Numbered from the stretch's first letter, positions 18,546 to 28,125 are shown. The stretch is DNA of 64,000 bases from Bradyrhizobium sp. CB2312 (GCF_029714425.1 NZ_CP121668.1:5911501-5975500), one strand, 5' to 3'. The notes: generated from the sequence alone by a model not told the origin. Program-made: numbers and translations.

Positions 18546-21125
18546 TCAGGTATGCGCGGCCAGTTGAGACTGATTGGCCGCATCCTGGGCCGCGCTGACA
18601 AGCGTGCCGCCGTGGCCGTCGGAGGTCAGCACGAAGCTCGTGGCGGCGTACTGGCCGAGCAACGTCAACGACGCGATATGCGTGCCATCGGAGACGGTGA
18701 GATGGCCGCCGCTGTTGCTGGCATTCGCCGTATAGCCGAGCGTCGTGCCCGCACCGCTGAACGCGATATCGGCCAGGTCGATGCGGTCGCCGTCGCCGAA
18801 TCCCGTGATCGATCCGGCGAACGCGTCGGAATTGTCGAGCTGAAGCGTCGCGCCGCCCGGCGCGAAAGCGAGCTTGGCGGTGGAGGTGCCCGGGATATCG
18901 AGTGTCGTGCCTGCTGCGATCGCGGTTACGGCGATGTCCGGAGCGTAGGTCTTTGCAATGGTGATGCGGCCGAGGCTATCGTACCCGTTCACGACGAAGC
19001 CCCCGTCAGGGAGCGCGGCGACCTGGACCCGATCCCCGAACGAGACACCGAGACCGTAGGCGGGACCGGCTGGCTGTTGCTGGTACGCATCGAACACCTG
19101 CGCTTTTGCGGCGTTATTCTCTCGCCAGGTCACGACGAAATTGCCGTCCGCCAACGCGGCGACTTTGGGGTAGAAGGGAGAGAATCCGGAGTCTGGCCGG
19201 TCGAGCCGGAACTGCAATCCAATTTTCGTGCCGTCGGCGGCAAATTGTTGCACCCAGAGCGGGTGAGCAAAGCCGGCTTCATATGACTCCCACGCGATGA
19301 CAAACCCGCCGGTCGGCAGCGCGGCAATGCTGGCGCCGGCTCCGCCGTTTGGCGGTTGTGAGGCGAGTCTGAATTCAGAACCGACCTTATTGCCGCTGGC
19401 ATCAAAGATCTGTGCAGTCATCTCCGGTACGAGTTGATGGGTCTGGACCACAACGAAATTGCCGTCGGCTAAACCCGCCACTCCCCAGGCCCCCGAATCG
19501 ACCGTGATCTCGCTGCCGACCTTGGTCCCATCAGCCGCGAAAATCTGAATCGCGCGGCTGTTCTGGAGGCTGATTTCACCGGTCGGACTCGAATATCCCC
19601 ACTCGACGACGAAGCCGCCGTTTGTGAGCTTGGAGATATCGCCGAGATACACGCTTTGTGGATGGGTTGTCCGGGGGCTGACTTGAAGCGGCGCGCCGGT
19701 CGGGGCGCCAGTCGAGTCGAATAGCTGAACCTCGATGGTGTCGTAGTGCTGAGTCGGGAAGACAGAGGAGTTGTAGGTTTGATGCACGCCCGCGACAGCG
19801 AACCCGCCATTCGCCAGTCCCGTGACCTTGACACCGGGTTGAAACGGCAGGGTCGCCGGAGCGGACACCGGCGCGCCATCCGGACTGAAGATTCTGGCAG
19901 AGCCGGCGTTACCTCCTACGACCACAAAATTTCCGTTCGTCAATGCCGCCATTGGCGCTGGATATATGCTGAAGGAAAAGTCGCCCAGCGGAAACTGAGG
20001 CCCGGCGGCGTGGACGCCCGGCGCAGTCGTCGCGACCTGAAGTGCCGAGAACGACGCCGCGAACACACCCGAAAAATCCGGGCCTCTGCCCATCCCGTCG
20101 ACGATGACGGAGCCATTCTGATCGCCACGCACGAAGGACAAGCCGCTCATCGGCAAGTCGGTAGCACCGACCGTGTAGCTGAACACCATCTTGGTCGGAT
20201 CGCCGAGCGCTTCGGTTGCGGCCGCGTCATAGACCGCGACGCCGCCGTCGTTGAGCGTGAACGTCAGTCCGTCGCCCGTGACCGTCACGGCGCGGCTCAT
20301 GGTCACCGTGAAGACCACGGTGTCGCCCGCATGCGCCACGCCGTTTGATGGCGAAGCGGTGACGGAGGTCACCGTCGTCGGCGGCGTGTCGACGTGGATG
20401 GCCGAGAAGGAGGCGGCGAACACGCCGGAGAAGTCGGGGCCAAGACCCATCCCGTCGACAATGACAGAACCGTTCTGGTCGCCGCGCACGAACGACAGGC
20501 CGTCCAACGGAAGATCGGACGCTCCAACCGTGTAGCTCAACACCATCTTGCTGGGGTCGCCGAGCGCAGCGGTGGCGGACGCGTCAAAAACCGCGATCCC
20601 GCCATTGTTGAGTGTAAACGTCAGCGCGCCGCCAGTGACCGTCACACCACGGCTCATGGTCACCGTGAACGTCACGGTGTCGCCCACGTGCTCCACGCCG
20701 TTTGATGGCGAGGCCACGACAGATGTCACCGTTGTCGGCGGCGTGTCGACCCGAATGCCGGAGAAGGGAGTGGTGAACACGCCGGTGAAGTCGGGGCCTC
20801 GGCCTGTGGAATCGATGATGATGGAGCCGTTCTGGTCGCCACGCACGAAGGAGAGGCCATCCACCGACAAATCGGACGCTGCGACTTTGTAGCTGAACAC
20901 CAACTTGGTCGAATCGCCGAATGCTGCGGTTGCCGCCGCGTCGTAAACGGCAATGCCGCCGTCGTTGAGCGTGAATGTCGGCGTGCCGCCCGTGACGGTC
21001 ACGGCGCTGCTCATGGCCAACGTGAATGTCACGATGTCGCCGGCTTGGATCACACCGCCGGTTGAGGAAGGGGTGATGGTTTCTCTCAAAGCGATGATGG
21101 ACAACACGCTCGTCGGCTCAGACAT
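18546..21125 (-). CDS. Large repeat protein, probable type I secretion substrate
   Basis: An 859-residue protein without an N-terminal signal. It begins with three tandem beta domains of about 119 residues (about 6-125, 126-244, 245-363) sharing VTASPSNG-x2-H-x-GDTV, SGLSFVRGDQNGSVI and GPDFSGVF. Next come roughly seven short repeats of the type L-x-NGGFVV-x-W (about 370-740), which look like a beta-propeller of the FG-GAP kind. The last 110 residues carry ITGFGDGDRIDLADI and a final SDGHGGTLVSA block, a C-terminal pattern I associate with rhizobial type I-exported surface proteins. No transporter gene is adjacent. It is probably an extracellular adhesin or matrix protein. The AT-rich element about 100 bases upstream is almost the same as that before the glycoside hydrolase. 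Confidence 0.65.
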   Translation of the reverse strand: MSEPTSVLSIIALRETITPSSTGGVIQAGDIVTFTLAMSSAVTVTGGTPTFTLNDGGIAVYDAAATAAFGDSTKLVFSYKVAASDLSVDGLSFVRGDQNGSIIIDSTGRGPDFTGVFTTPFSGIRVDTPPTTVTSVVASPSNGVEHVGDTVTFTVTMSRGVTVTGGALTFTLNNGGIAVFDASATAALGDPSKMVLSYTVGASDLPLDGLSFVRGDQNGSVIVDGMGLGPDFSGVFAASFSAIHVDTPPTTVTSVTASPSNGVAHAGDTVVFTVTMSRAVTVTGDGLTFTLNDGGVAVYDAAATEALGDPTKMVFSYTVGATDLPMSGLSFVRGDQNGSVIVDGMGRGPDFSGVFAASFSALQVATTAPGVHAAGPQFPLGDFSFSIYPAPMAALTNGNFVVVGGNAGSARIFSPDGAPVSAPATLPFQPGVKVTGLANGGFAVAGVHQTYNSSVFPTQHYDTIEVQLFDSTGAPTGAPLQVSPRTTHPQSVYLGDISKLTNGGFVVEWGYSSPTGEISLQNSRAIQIFAADGTKVGSEITVDSGAWGVAGLADGNFVVVQTHQLVPEMTAQIFDASGNKVGSEFRLASQPPNGGAGASIAALPTGGFVIAWESYEAGFAHPLWVQQFAADGTKIGLQFRLDRPDSGFSPFYPKVAALADGNFVVTWRENNAAKAQVFDAYQQQPAGPAYGLGVSFGDRVQVAALPDGGFVVNGYDSLGRITIAKTYAPDIAVTAIAAGTTLDIPGTSTAKLAFAPGGATLQLDNSDAFAGSITGFGDGDRIDLADIAFSGAGTTLGYTANASNSGGHLTVSDGTHIASLTLLGQYAATSFVLTSDGHGGTLVSAAQDAANQSQLAAHT

Positions 21126-21220
21126 CGCCCGGTCTCCTCAAACAGTTCCGGCTCGAAATCTGCCTGAGATTGCGTACGCGACAGGAGACCACCGGATCAT
21201 GGCGGCCGGATCATCGCTTT

Positions 21221-21260
21221 GCATCGCTACAGAATTATGATATTATTAACATGATATCGC
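21221..21260 (-). promoter_or_regulatory. AT-rich TATCATAAT element before the 859-aa protein gene
   Basis: On the plus strand it reads ATCGCTACAGAATTATGATA, then TTATTAACATGATATCG. The first part is nearly identical to 17074-17097 in front of the glycoside hydrolase, and the orientation to the gene is the same. It starts about 100 bases before the start codon at 21125. Confidence 0.5.
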
Positions 21261-21368
21261 GCCACAACTCTCAAGACGTCGGATCGACGTCCAAGCGCTC
21301 GGCAAGGGCCGCGCACGGCAACAGATGATCTCGGTCGAGCGGCGAGGCTCTTAGGGAAAGGCTGGATA

Positions 21369-22055
21369 CTATTCTCCGCCCGCCCCACGAAATCCCGTCG
21401 CCAGCACGTAGCGCTCCGACGAGTCTTGCCGGCTCGCCGCCGGCTTCACATGGCGCACCGTCGCAAAGTCGCGCTTGAGCTGGGCGAGCAGATCGGCGTC
21501 GGCACCGCTCTGGAACGTCTTGGCCAGGAACGTGCCGCCGGGCTTGAGCACGTCGCAGGCAAAGGCAGCCGCCGTCTCGACGAGACCGACGATGCGGAGC
21601 TGATCGGTCTTGCGGTGACCGGTGGTGTTGGCGGCCATGTCGGACATCACGACGTCCGCCTTGCCGCCGAGCATTTCCGTGAGCTTGTCGGGCGCATCAT
21701 TGTCCATGAAGTCGAGCTGGGCGAAGTCGACGCCGACGATCTCCGGCATCTCCAGCAGGTCGATCGCGACGACCTTGCCCTTGCCCTCCGCGGAGCCGAC
21801 ACGCTTGGCGGCGATCTGGCTCCAGCCGCCGGGCGCGGCGCCGAGGTCGACCACGGCCATGCCTGATTTCAGCAGCCGGAACTTGTCGTCGATCTCGAGC
21901 AGCTTGAACGCGGCGCGCGAGCGATAGCCTGCCGCCTTTGCTTTCGCGACATAGGGATCGTTGAGCTGCCGCTCCAGCCACAGCTTCGACGACAATTTGC
22001 GCTTGCCGCCGGTCTTGACCTGGACGTGCAAGCGGCCGGTGGTGTCTTTCGCCAT
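21369..22055 (-). CDS. rlmE: 23S rRNA 2'-O-methyltransferase (U2552)
   Basis: The 228-residue RlmE/FtsJ enzyme methylates the ribose of U2552 in the A-loop of 23S rRNA and helps 50S maturation. The SAM motif VVDLGAAPGGWSQ and the K-D-K-E catalytic set are present: Lys in RAAFKLLEID, Asp in DVVMSDMAANTTG, Lys in TFLAKTFQ and Glu in SSERYVLATGF. The N-terminal Lys/Arg-rich segment (TGGKRKLSSKLWL) is typical of alphaproteobacterial members. The ATG lies one base after the stop of the Ppx/GppA gene, so the two form a tight operon, an arrangement that I believe is common in rhizobia. Confidence 0.95.
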   Translation of the reverse strand: MAKDTTGRLHVQVKTGGKRKLSSKLWLERQLNDPYVAKAKAAGYRSRAAFKLLEIDDKFRLLKSGMAVVDLGAAPGGWSQIAAKRVGSAEGKGKVVAIDLLEMPEIVGVDFAQLDFMDNDAPDKLTEMLGGKADVVMSDMAANTTGHRKTDQLRIVGLVETAAAFACDVLKPGGTFLAKTFQSGADADLLAQLKRDFATVRHVKPAASRQDSSERYVLATGFRGAGGE

Positions 22056-22056
22056 C

Positions 22057-23130
22057 TCACCAGCTCCTGAGCGCGCCGTCCTCGCGCATCATCTCGACCA
22101 GCATGCCCTCGCGGAGGCCCCGGTCGGCGACGCGCAGGCGCGGCAGTGGGAAGGCGCGCCTGATCGCATCGAGGATGGCGCAGCCGGCCAGCACGAGATC
22201 GGCGCGTTCGACGCTGATGCAGCTGTTGTTCGCGCGCTCCTCGTAGCTCATGCCGAGCAGCTTGCTGATGGTCGCGGTGATGTCGGCGTCGTTCATCCAG
22301 ATGCTGTCGATGCGGCGGCGGTCGTAGCGCGGCAGGTTGAGGTGAATGCCGGCCAGCGTCGTCACCGTGCCCGAGGTGCCGAGCAGGTGCATATCCGTGA
22401 GATCGCGGCCGTGCTGTTCCGAGAACGGCGCGACGTGGTTTGCCACCTCCCGCTCCATGGCGGCGTAGATCTCCGGCGTCACATCGCGGCCGCCGAACTG
22501 TTCGGCGAGCGTGACCACGCCGTACGGGATCGACATCCAGGCTTTGATGCGCGGCTCCGGATTCTCCGGGTCCCGCTCGATCCGCACCAGCTCGGTCGAG
22601 CCGCCGCCGATGTCGAACAGGATCGCGCCCCTGCCCCGGGGATCGACCAGCGGCGAGCAGCCGAGCACGGCGAGCGCGGCCTCGGTCTCGCGGTCGATCA
22701 CCTCGAGCTCGATGCCGGTCTCGGCCGCGACGCGGCTGCGGAAACCTTCGGCGTTCGAGGCGGCGCGGCAGGCTTCGGTCGCGATCAACCGCAGGCGCCG
22801 CGCCTTGCGCAGATTGATCTTGTCGCGGCAGATGCTGAGCGCGGCGATGGCGCGCTCGATGGCGGCCTCGCTGATGCACCCGGTCGCCGAAACCCCCTCG
22901 CCGAGCCGGATGATGCGCGAGAAGGAATCGACCACGCGAAAGCCGTCGTGGGTCGGACAGGCGATCAGCAGCCTGCAATTGTTGGTGCCGAGGTCCAGCG
23001 CCGCGTAGACGCCGGTTCCGACGGCCTGCGCGGGGACGGCCGGTTCGGTGGCCAACGCCACCGCCGCCATCGACCCCTCCAGCTCACCGTGCGGCACATG
23101 GCCGTCGCGGAGCCGCGTGTGGTCATTCAT
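22057..23130 (-). CDS. Exopolyphosphatase / pppGpp phosphohydrolase (Ppx/GppA family)
   Basis: A 357-residue member of the sugar kinase/Hsp70-like fold. It should hydrolyse inorganic polyphosphate and/or convert pppGpp to ppGpp. Motifs include the first phosphate loop ALDLGTNNCRLLIA, a catalytic acidic region in IDRETEAALAVLGC and the second loop FDIGGGSTELVRI. It is shorter than E. coli Ppx (513 residues) and lacks the C-terminal HD-like domain, as is common in alphaproteobacteria. ATG 23130 is chosen (GGAAAG is 12 bases upstream); a GTG six codons earlier is possible. It is followed after one base by rlmE. Confidence 0.85.
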   Translation of the reverse strand: MNDHTRLRDGHVPHGELEGSMAAVALATEPAVPAQAVGTGVYAALDLGTNNCRLLIACPTHDGFRVVDSFSRIIRLGEGVSATGCISEAAIERAIAALSICRDKINLRKARRLRLIATEACRAASNAEGFRSRVAAETGIELEVIDRETEAALAVLGCSPLVDPRGRGAILFDIGGGSTELVRIERDPENPEPRIKAWMSIPYGVVTLAEQFGGRDVTPEIYAAMEREVANHVAPFSEQHGRDLTDMHLLGTSGTVTTLAGIHLNLPRYDRRRIDSIWMNDADITATISKLLGMSYEERANNSCISVERADLVLAGCAILDAIRRAFPLPRLRVADRGLREGMLVEMMREDGALRSW

Positions 23131-23346
23131 TACGAACTGTCTTTCCACGACCGCAAGGGGCCGATCCGGAATTGCTTTTTCGCCTGAAACATTAGCAGCG
23201 CGGCGGGGCTGCGCAACATCGCATCACATGGGACCATGTCCATTCGTGCGTTGTCGTGAACGGGTCCGTGGGCTATCTGAAAGGGGGTCCGGCCCCTCCA
23301 AGCGCCCCGCGAAATCGCGCAAATGCCGGCTTTTCAGGTCATTTCC

Positions 23347-25719
23347 ATGCAAGAACACACCAAATCCTCCACGCTCGAAAACGCTATTGCACTGCAAAAA
23401 TACGGCGTCGGGCAGCCGGTCCGCCGCAAGGAAGACGACACGCTGGTCCGCGGCAAGGGCCGCTACACCGACGATTTCAACCTGCCCGGCCAGGCCTATG
23501 CCGTGATCGTCCGCTCCACCCATGCCCATGGCGTCATCCGCGGCATCGGCATCGACGCCGCCAAGGCGATGCCGGGCGTACTGGGGGTGTGGACCGGAAC
23601 CGACCTCGATGCCGCCGGCTATGGCCCCTTCACCTGCGGCCTGCCGCTGAAGAGCCGCGACGGCTCACCCCTGCTCCAGACCAACCGTCAGCCGCTCGCG
23701 ACCGACAAGGTCCGCTTTGTCGGCGATCCCGTCGCCTTCGTGGTGGCGGAGACGCTGGCCCAGGCGCGCGACGCCGCCGAGGCCGTGGAGCTCGACATCG
23801 AGCCCCTGCCCGCGGTGACCGATCCCGAGGAAGCAGCAAAGCCCGGCGCGCCGCAGCTTTACGACCACATTCCTGATAACGTCGCGCTCGACTACCACTA
23901 TGGCGACATGGACAAGGTCAATGCGGCCTTCGCCAGCGCCGCCCATGTCACCAGGATCGACATCGAGAACACCCGCGTCGCCGTGGTCTCGATGGAGCCG
24001 CGCGTGGGGCTCGCCTCCTACGACAAGACAACCGAGCGCTACACGCTTCAGGTGCCGACGCAGGGCGTCGCCGGCAACCGCGCCAATCTCGCCAAGAACC
24101 TGAAAGTGCCGAACGAGAAGGTGCGCATCCTCACCGCCAATGTCGGCGGCTCCTTCGGTATGAAGAACATCAACTATCCCGAATACATGTGCATCCTGTA
24201 CGCGGCGAAGGAACTGGGCAAGCCGGTGAAGTGGCTGGACGAGCGCTCCACCAGCTTCCTCTCCGACAGCCACGGCCGCGCGCAGAAGATCCATGCCGAG
24301 CTGGCGCTCGATGCCGAGGGGCACTTCCTCGCGGCAAAGCTGTCCGGCTACGGCAATCTCGGCGCCTACATCACCGGCGTTGCACCGGGGCCGCTCTCGC
24401 TCAACACCGGCAAGAACTTCTCCAGCGTCTACCGCACGCCGCTGATGGGCATCGACATCAAGACGGTGCTGACCAACACCACGCTGATGGGCGCCTATCG
24501 CGGCGCCGGCCGGCCCGAGGCCAACTACTACATGGAGCGGCTGATCGACCGCGCCGCCGACGAGATGGGCATCAACCGGTTGACGATGCGCAAGCGCAAC
24601 TTCATCAAGCAGAACCAGATGCCGTTCGCCGCGTCCTCCGGCGTCACTTATGACAGCGGCGACTTCCAGGCGGTTTTCAACAAGGCGCTCGAAATCTCCG
24701 ACCACGAGAATTTCGCGAAGCGCAAGAAGGAAAGCAAGAAGGCCGGCAAGCTGCGCGGCATCGCGGTCGGCTCCTATCTCGAGGTCACGGCGCCGCCGAG
24801 CGTCGAGCTCGGCAAGATCGTGTTCGATCCTGATGGCACGGTGCAGCTGATCACCGGCACGCTCGATTACGGCCAGGGCCATGCCACGCCGTTCGCGCAG
24901 GTGCTGTGCGAGCAGCTCGGCGTCCCCTTCGAGAGCGTCAAGCTGGTGCAGGGCGACAGCGACATCGTCCACACCGGCAACGGCACCGGCGGTTCGCGCT
25001 CGATCACCGCGAGCGGCATGGCGATCGTGGGCGCCGCCAAGCTCGTCATCGAGAAGGGCAAGCGCGCCGCCGCGCACATGCTGGAGGCGTCCGAAGCCGA
25101 CATCGAGTTCGAAGGCGGCAGTTTCACCATCGCCGGCACCGACCGCAGCATCGACATCATGGAGCTGGCGAGGAAGCTGCATGACGGCAAGGTGCCGGAG
25201 GGCGTGCCTGACTCACTCGACGTCGACCACACCAGCGAGCCGGTGCCGTCGGCCTTCCCGAACGGCTGCCATGTCGCTGAAGTGGAGATCGATCCGGACA
25301 CCGGCGTGGTGCAGATCGTGCGCTACAGCGCGGTCAACGATTTCGGCACGGTGATCAACCCGATGCTGGTCGCGGGCCAGCTCCATGGCGGCGTGGTCCA
25401 GGGCATCGGCCAGGCGCTGATGGAGCACATCCGCTACGACGAGAGCGGCCAGCCGATCACGGGCTCGCTGATGGACTACGCCCTGCCCCGCGCCGAGGAC
25501 GTGCCGAACATGACGGTCGGCGACCATCCGGTGCCGGCGACGACCAATCCGCTCGGCAGCAAGGGCTGCGGCGAAGCCGGCTGCGCCGGCAGCCTGTCGA
25601 CGGTGGTGAACGCGGTGCTCGATGCGCTCTCCGACCACGGCATCAAGCACATCGACATGCCGCTGACCCCGGAGCGGGTGTGGCGCGCGATCCAGGATGC
25701 GAAGGGTCAGGCGGCCTAG
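23347..25719 (+). CDS. Xanthine dehydrogenase-family molybdenum-binding subunit (CoxL form II-like)
   Basis: A 790-residue large subunit of a molybdenum hydroxylase. The active-site loop reads AYRGAGR (about residue 383), the form II signature, rather than the AYxCSFR of true CO dehydrogenases, so the substrate is probably an aldehyde or N-heterocycle, not CO. The catalytic Glu is seen in GCGEAGCAGSL (about 740). The N-terminal GQPVRRKEDDTLVRGKGRYTD is typical of the family. Such enzymes need FAD and 2Fe-2S subunits, but none lies next to this gene. The start at 23347 is chosen because AGG is 10-12 bases upstream; ATG 23323 is an alternative. Confidence 0.88.
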   Translation: MQEHTKSSTLENAIALQKYGVGQPVRRKEDDTLVRGKGRYTDDFNLPGQAYAVIVRSTHAHGVIRGIGIDAAKAMPGVLGVWTGTDLDAAGYGPFTCGLPLKSRDGSPLLQTNRQPLATDKVRFVGDPVAFVVAETLAQARDAAEAVELDIEPLPAVTDPEEAAKPGAPQLYDHIPDNVALDYHYGDMDKVNAAFASAAHVTRIDIENTRVAVVSMEPRVGLASYDKTTERYTLQVPTQGVAGNRANLAKNLKVPNEKVRILTANVGGSFGMKNINYPEYMCILYAAKELGKPVKWLDERSTSFLSDSHGRAQKIHAELALDAEGHFLAAKLSGYGNLGAYITGVAPGPLSLNTGKNFSSVYRTPLMGIDIKTVLTNTTLMGAYRGAGRPEANYYMERLIDRAADEMGINRLTMRKRNFIKQNQMPFAASSGVTYDSGDFQAVFNKALEISDHENFAKRKKESKKAGKLRGIAVGSYLEVTAPPSVELGKIVFDPDGTVQLITGTLDYGQGHATPFAQVLCEQLGVPFESVKLVQGDSDIVHTGNGTGGSRSITASGMAIVGAAKLVIEKGKRAAAHMLEASEADIEFEGGSFTIAGTDRSIDIMELARKLHDGKVPEGVPDSLDVDHTSEPVPSAFPNGCHVAEVEIDPDTGVVQIVRYSAVNDFGTVINPMLVAGQLHGGVVQGIGQALMEHIRYDESGQPITGSLMDYALPRAEDVPNMTVGDHPVPATTNPLGSKGCGEAGCAGSLSTVVNAVLDALSDHGIKHIDMPLTPERVWRAIQDAKGQAA

Positions 25720-25774
25720 GCGAGTTCCGCGACCGGGGGAACGCCGGGGACTTCGCCTGGCATTTCGAAAGAGA

Positions 25775-27217
25775 TCACTTGATCGCCGTTTCGGCGGCGA
25801 TCAACTCTATTCCGTCCGTGGTCTTGATCGTTAGCCGTATCTTTTCCCCGCTGCGGCCATCGGCAATCGCGGCCGAAATGCGATTTCCGTTGTTCGGATC
25901 GGCGCTCACTTCCCCGCTGAACAGAGCCGTGTCACCCTGTTTCAACGTGACAAGCAACGGGATGGCCGGTTCGATGCTGAAGAACTCGGCGACGGCGCGA
26001 GACGCCTCGGCCGAGAAATTGATCAGGATTTTCTCGTTCGCATGCGTCACGTTGCTCATGCCGACGGTCGGGCTGTAGGTTTCCGGAATCGACACCTCAC
26101 TGCGCGCGGGAAAATCTGCGCTGTGGAAAAACTGGTCTGACACGCCCGCCCATAATTCGACGTACGGCCGCCACTCGTTCGGATCCTTCCGGGCATCGGT
26201 TTCGCCGGTGAACGACGGAAACCCCCACGTCCACATTTTCAAGCCCCGCGTGAGGGTATTGTCCGCAATGCGAATGATGCCTTCTGCATTGTCATGGTTG
26301 ATGACGCCCCAGAAATTCCCGCCCTGCATATCCGGTGCAGCATAGGCGATGCCCATCGTTGGCCAGTTCTTGAAGTAGCGCAGGTTTTCGAAGCGCCGCC
26401 TGCCCATACCCGCACTCTCGTCGCCGTGTGCCAGATTGGCCGACCAGGCAGGCGTCGTGTAAGTCCGGATCGGCGCGATGATTTCGGCGCCGCCCGTCGC
26501 CCTGGGATTTTTCGGCTCCGATCCCGGAGCGAGCGTCGTGCACGTCCAGTACTCGTATTGGACCGTCCTGTCGTTCGGATTCTTCAGCACCACGCGCGTA
26601 TCGAGTGCGGCACGATCGGCCTTCAGCGTCACGTAGTAGCTCGCCTCGATGCCGGTCGCGCCCCTGAACTTGCTGGGCCGCGCGGAATAGTCGACGTCAT
26701 CCTTGAACGACATCACGACCGTGACTTCGTCGGCCCCCTCCTTCACCACCCGGAAAGCCCACGGCTTCAGCCACGTCTTGCCGTGCTCGGCATCCGGAAA
26801 CGTTGGGAAGATCCCGCCGTACACCATCAGCCAGTCGTAGTAGAAATTTCCGGCCTTCATGCCGTAGGGCACTCCGACTTCCGTTCGATAAAGCTGCTCG
26901 TGGCCGGTCGGCTTGTAGACCATGGAAAGAATACGCCCCCCGAATTCGGGGACGAGCGTTACCTTCAGATATCGGTTCTCAAGCACGTAGGATTTGAAAT
27001 TGCGTTCGACGATGATGCTCTTGTCGAGCGCCCCGCTGACAAAGCCATTCTCCGCATCAACGGCGAACTTGACGGTGCTCCACGTCGTCGTCTGCTCACT
27101 GAGCGACACACGATCGGGCACCGGCGCGGCGGCATGCGCGACGCAAGGCGCACAGAGCGACAACAGGAGTGCTATTCTGAAACTGACGAAGGCACGCAAG
27201 AAGACCTCAACTGGCAT
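25775..27217 (-). CDS. Secreted DUF5107-type protein
   Basis: A 480-residue exported protein with a signal peptide (about 1-29, ending AHA). The region FKSYVLENRYLKVTLVPEFG followed by GRILSM resembles the DUF5107 domain, a galactose-mutarotase-like beta fold thought to bind carbohydrates. Further aromatic-rich segments (NFYYDWLMVYGGIFPTF, WTWGFPSFTGE) and a C-terminal beta domain of about 100 residues follow. Enzyme function is unknown; sugar binding or lyase/epimerase activity is inference. The ATG immediately follows the TGA of the MaoC-like gene, so it relies on the upstream gene's translation. Its last codons overlap a hairpin at 25779-25804. Confidence 0.65.
   Translation of the reverse strand: MPVEVFLRAFVSFRIALLLSLCAPCVAHAAAPVPDRVSLSEQTTTWSTVKFAVDAENGFVSGALDKSIIVERNFKSYVLENRYLKVTLVPEFGGRILSMVYKPTGHEQLYRTEVGVPYGMKAGNFYYDWLMVYGGIFPTFPDAEHGKTWLKPWAFRVVKEGADEVTVVMSFKDDVDYSARPSKFRGATGIEASYYVTLKADRAALDTRVVLKNPNDRTVQYEYWTCTTLAPGSEPKNPRATGGAEIIAPIRTYTTPAWSANLAHGDESAGMGRRRFENLRYFKNWPTMGIAYAAPDMQGGNFWGVINHDNAEGIIRIADNTLTRGLKMWTWGFPSFTGETDARKDPNEWRPYVELWAGVSDQFFHSADFPARSEVSIPETYSPTVGMSNVTHANEKILINFSAEASRAVAEFFSIEPAIPLLVTLKQGDTALFSGEVSADPNNGNRISAAIADGRSGEKIRLTIKTTDGIELIAAETAIK
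25779..25804 (-). terminator. 10-bp hairpin at the end of the DUF5107 gene
   Basis: TTGATCGCCG-TTTCGG-CGGCGATCAA, a perfect stem that overlaps the last codons. It may protect the transcript end or help termination; no T-run follows on the minus strand. Confidence 0.35.
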
Positions 27218-28018
27218 TCAGGCCGCCGCCTGCTCGCGCGGCTGGTAGATCGCGGTGTGCTGGCAATGCGCAATCGGGGTCGTGCCGTTGGCGACGACCA
27301 GCGCGTCGAGCTCGACGAACCGGTGGCCTTTCTTCTCGTAATTCGCGGTGACCTTTGCCCGGGCGGTGATCTCGTCGCCGGTGCGCACGGCGGACAGCAG
27401 CTGCATGCGGCTGCCGACATGGATCCATGGGCCCAGAATGGTGTTGTCGACCAGCACGCGGTTCATCACGCGCTGGATCAGACCGGGGTGGCCGAGCCCC
27501 TCGCGCGCGAAAATCGGATCGGTCTCCCTGACGTCGGCAAGATAGTCGGTCGCGTCCTGGCCGGCCCAGCGGCGCGGCGTCGTGCCGAGCCATTTGCCAA
27601 TTTCGAACGTCGCGGGACTGACCGGTTTGCGCTCGGCCACCCCCTGCACCTCGACATAGTCCCCCAGTGACACCACCGGCGCAGCCGCCGGCAGCGAGGC
27701 CGTCCCCGTCGCGCAAAGCTCGGTGCGGCTGAAGACCTCGATCGTCAGCAGGCCGTTGTGCTCGGTCGCATCGACGTCGGCGGTCTCGCCGTCGTAGACC
27801 GGCTTGATGAAGCGGGCCTCGACCAGCCCGTGGGAAAGGAAATCGCGGCCCCAGCGGGCGATCGGCACGTGCATCATGTAGGCGAAGACGTCGACGCCCG
27901 GGACGAGCCCGCCGGAAAAGCCGAAGCGGCGCGCCACCGTGTCGTCGTGCATCTTGTTTTCGGACTGTTTTGCAGTGTTGTAGGCCTCGACGCGCCAGGT
28001 TTCGAGCCGGTTCGGCAT
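27218..28018 (-). CDS. MaoC-like double hot-dog hydratase/thioesterase
   Basis: A 266-residue protein with two hot-dog-fold halves. In the first (about 1-110) [21 protein letters not shown] matches the MaoC-type hydratase turn. In the second (about 140-260) [23 protein letters not shown] and [12 protein letters not shown] fit the matching beta sheet. It probably binds a CoA or ACP thioester. It is not possible to decide between enoyl-CoA hydratase and thioesterase from sequence alone. It is directly upstream of the DUF5107 gene on the same strand, with stop and start adjoining; a metabolic link is not obvious. Confidence 0.6.
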   Translation of the reverse strand: MPNRLETWRVEAYNTAKQSENKMHDDTVARRFGFSGGLVPGVDVFAYMMHVPIARWGRDFLSHGLVEARFIKPVYDGETADVDATEHNGLLTIEVFSRTELCATGTASLPAAAPVVSLGDYVEVQGVAERKPVSPATFEIGKWLGTTPRRWAGQDATDYLADVRETDPIFAREGLGHPGLIQRVMNRVLVDNTILGPWIHVGSRMQLLSAVRTGDEITARAKVTANYEKKGHRFVELDALVVANGTTPIAHCQHTAIYQPREQAAA

Positions 28019-28125
28019 GGGGTCATCTTCCCTCTATTTTTGTTGCTTCGGGGCCGATCGTAGGCCCCCGGGAACAGCGGTCAATCCCCTCGCCTTTGCG
28101 GCCCGAATGGGGTACCACGCGGCCA

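Noticed and set aside
21961-23187. 408-codon open frame on the plus strand
   Set aside because: It is opposite to rlmE and the Ppx/GppA gene, both with clear catalytic motifs, and shows only Ala/Arg/Asp-rich antisense composition.
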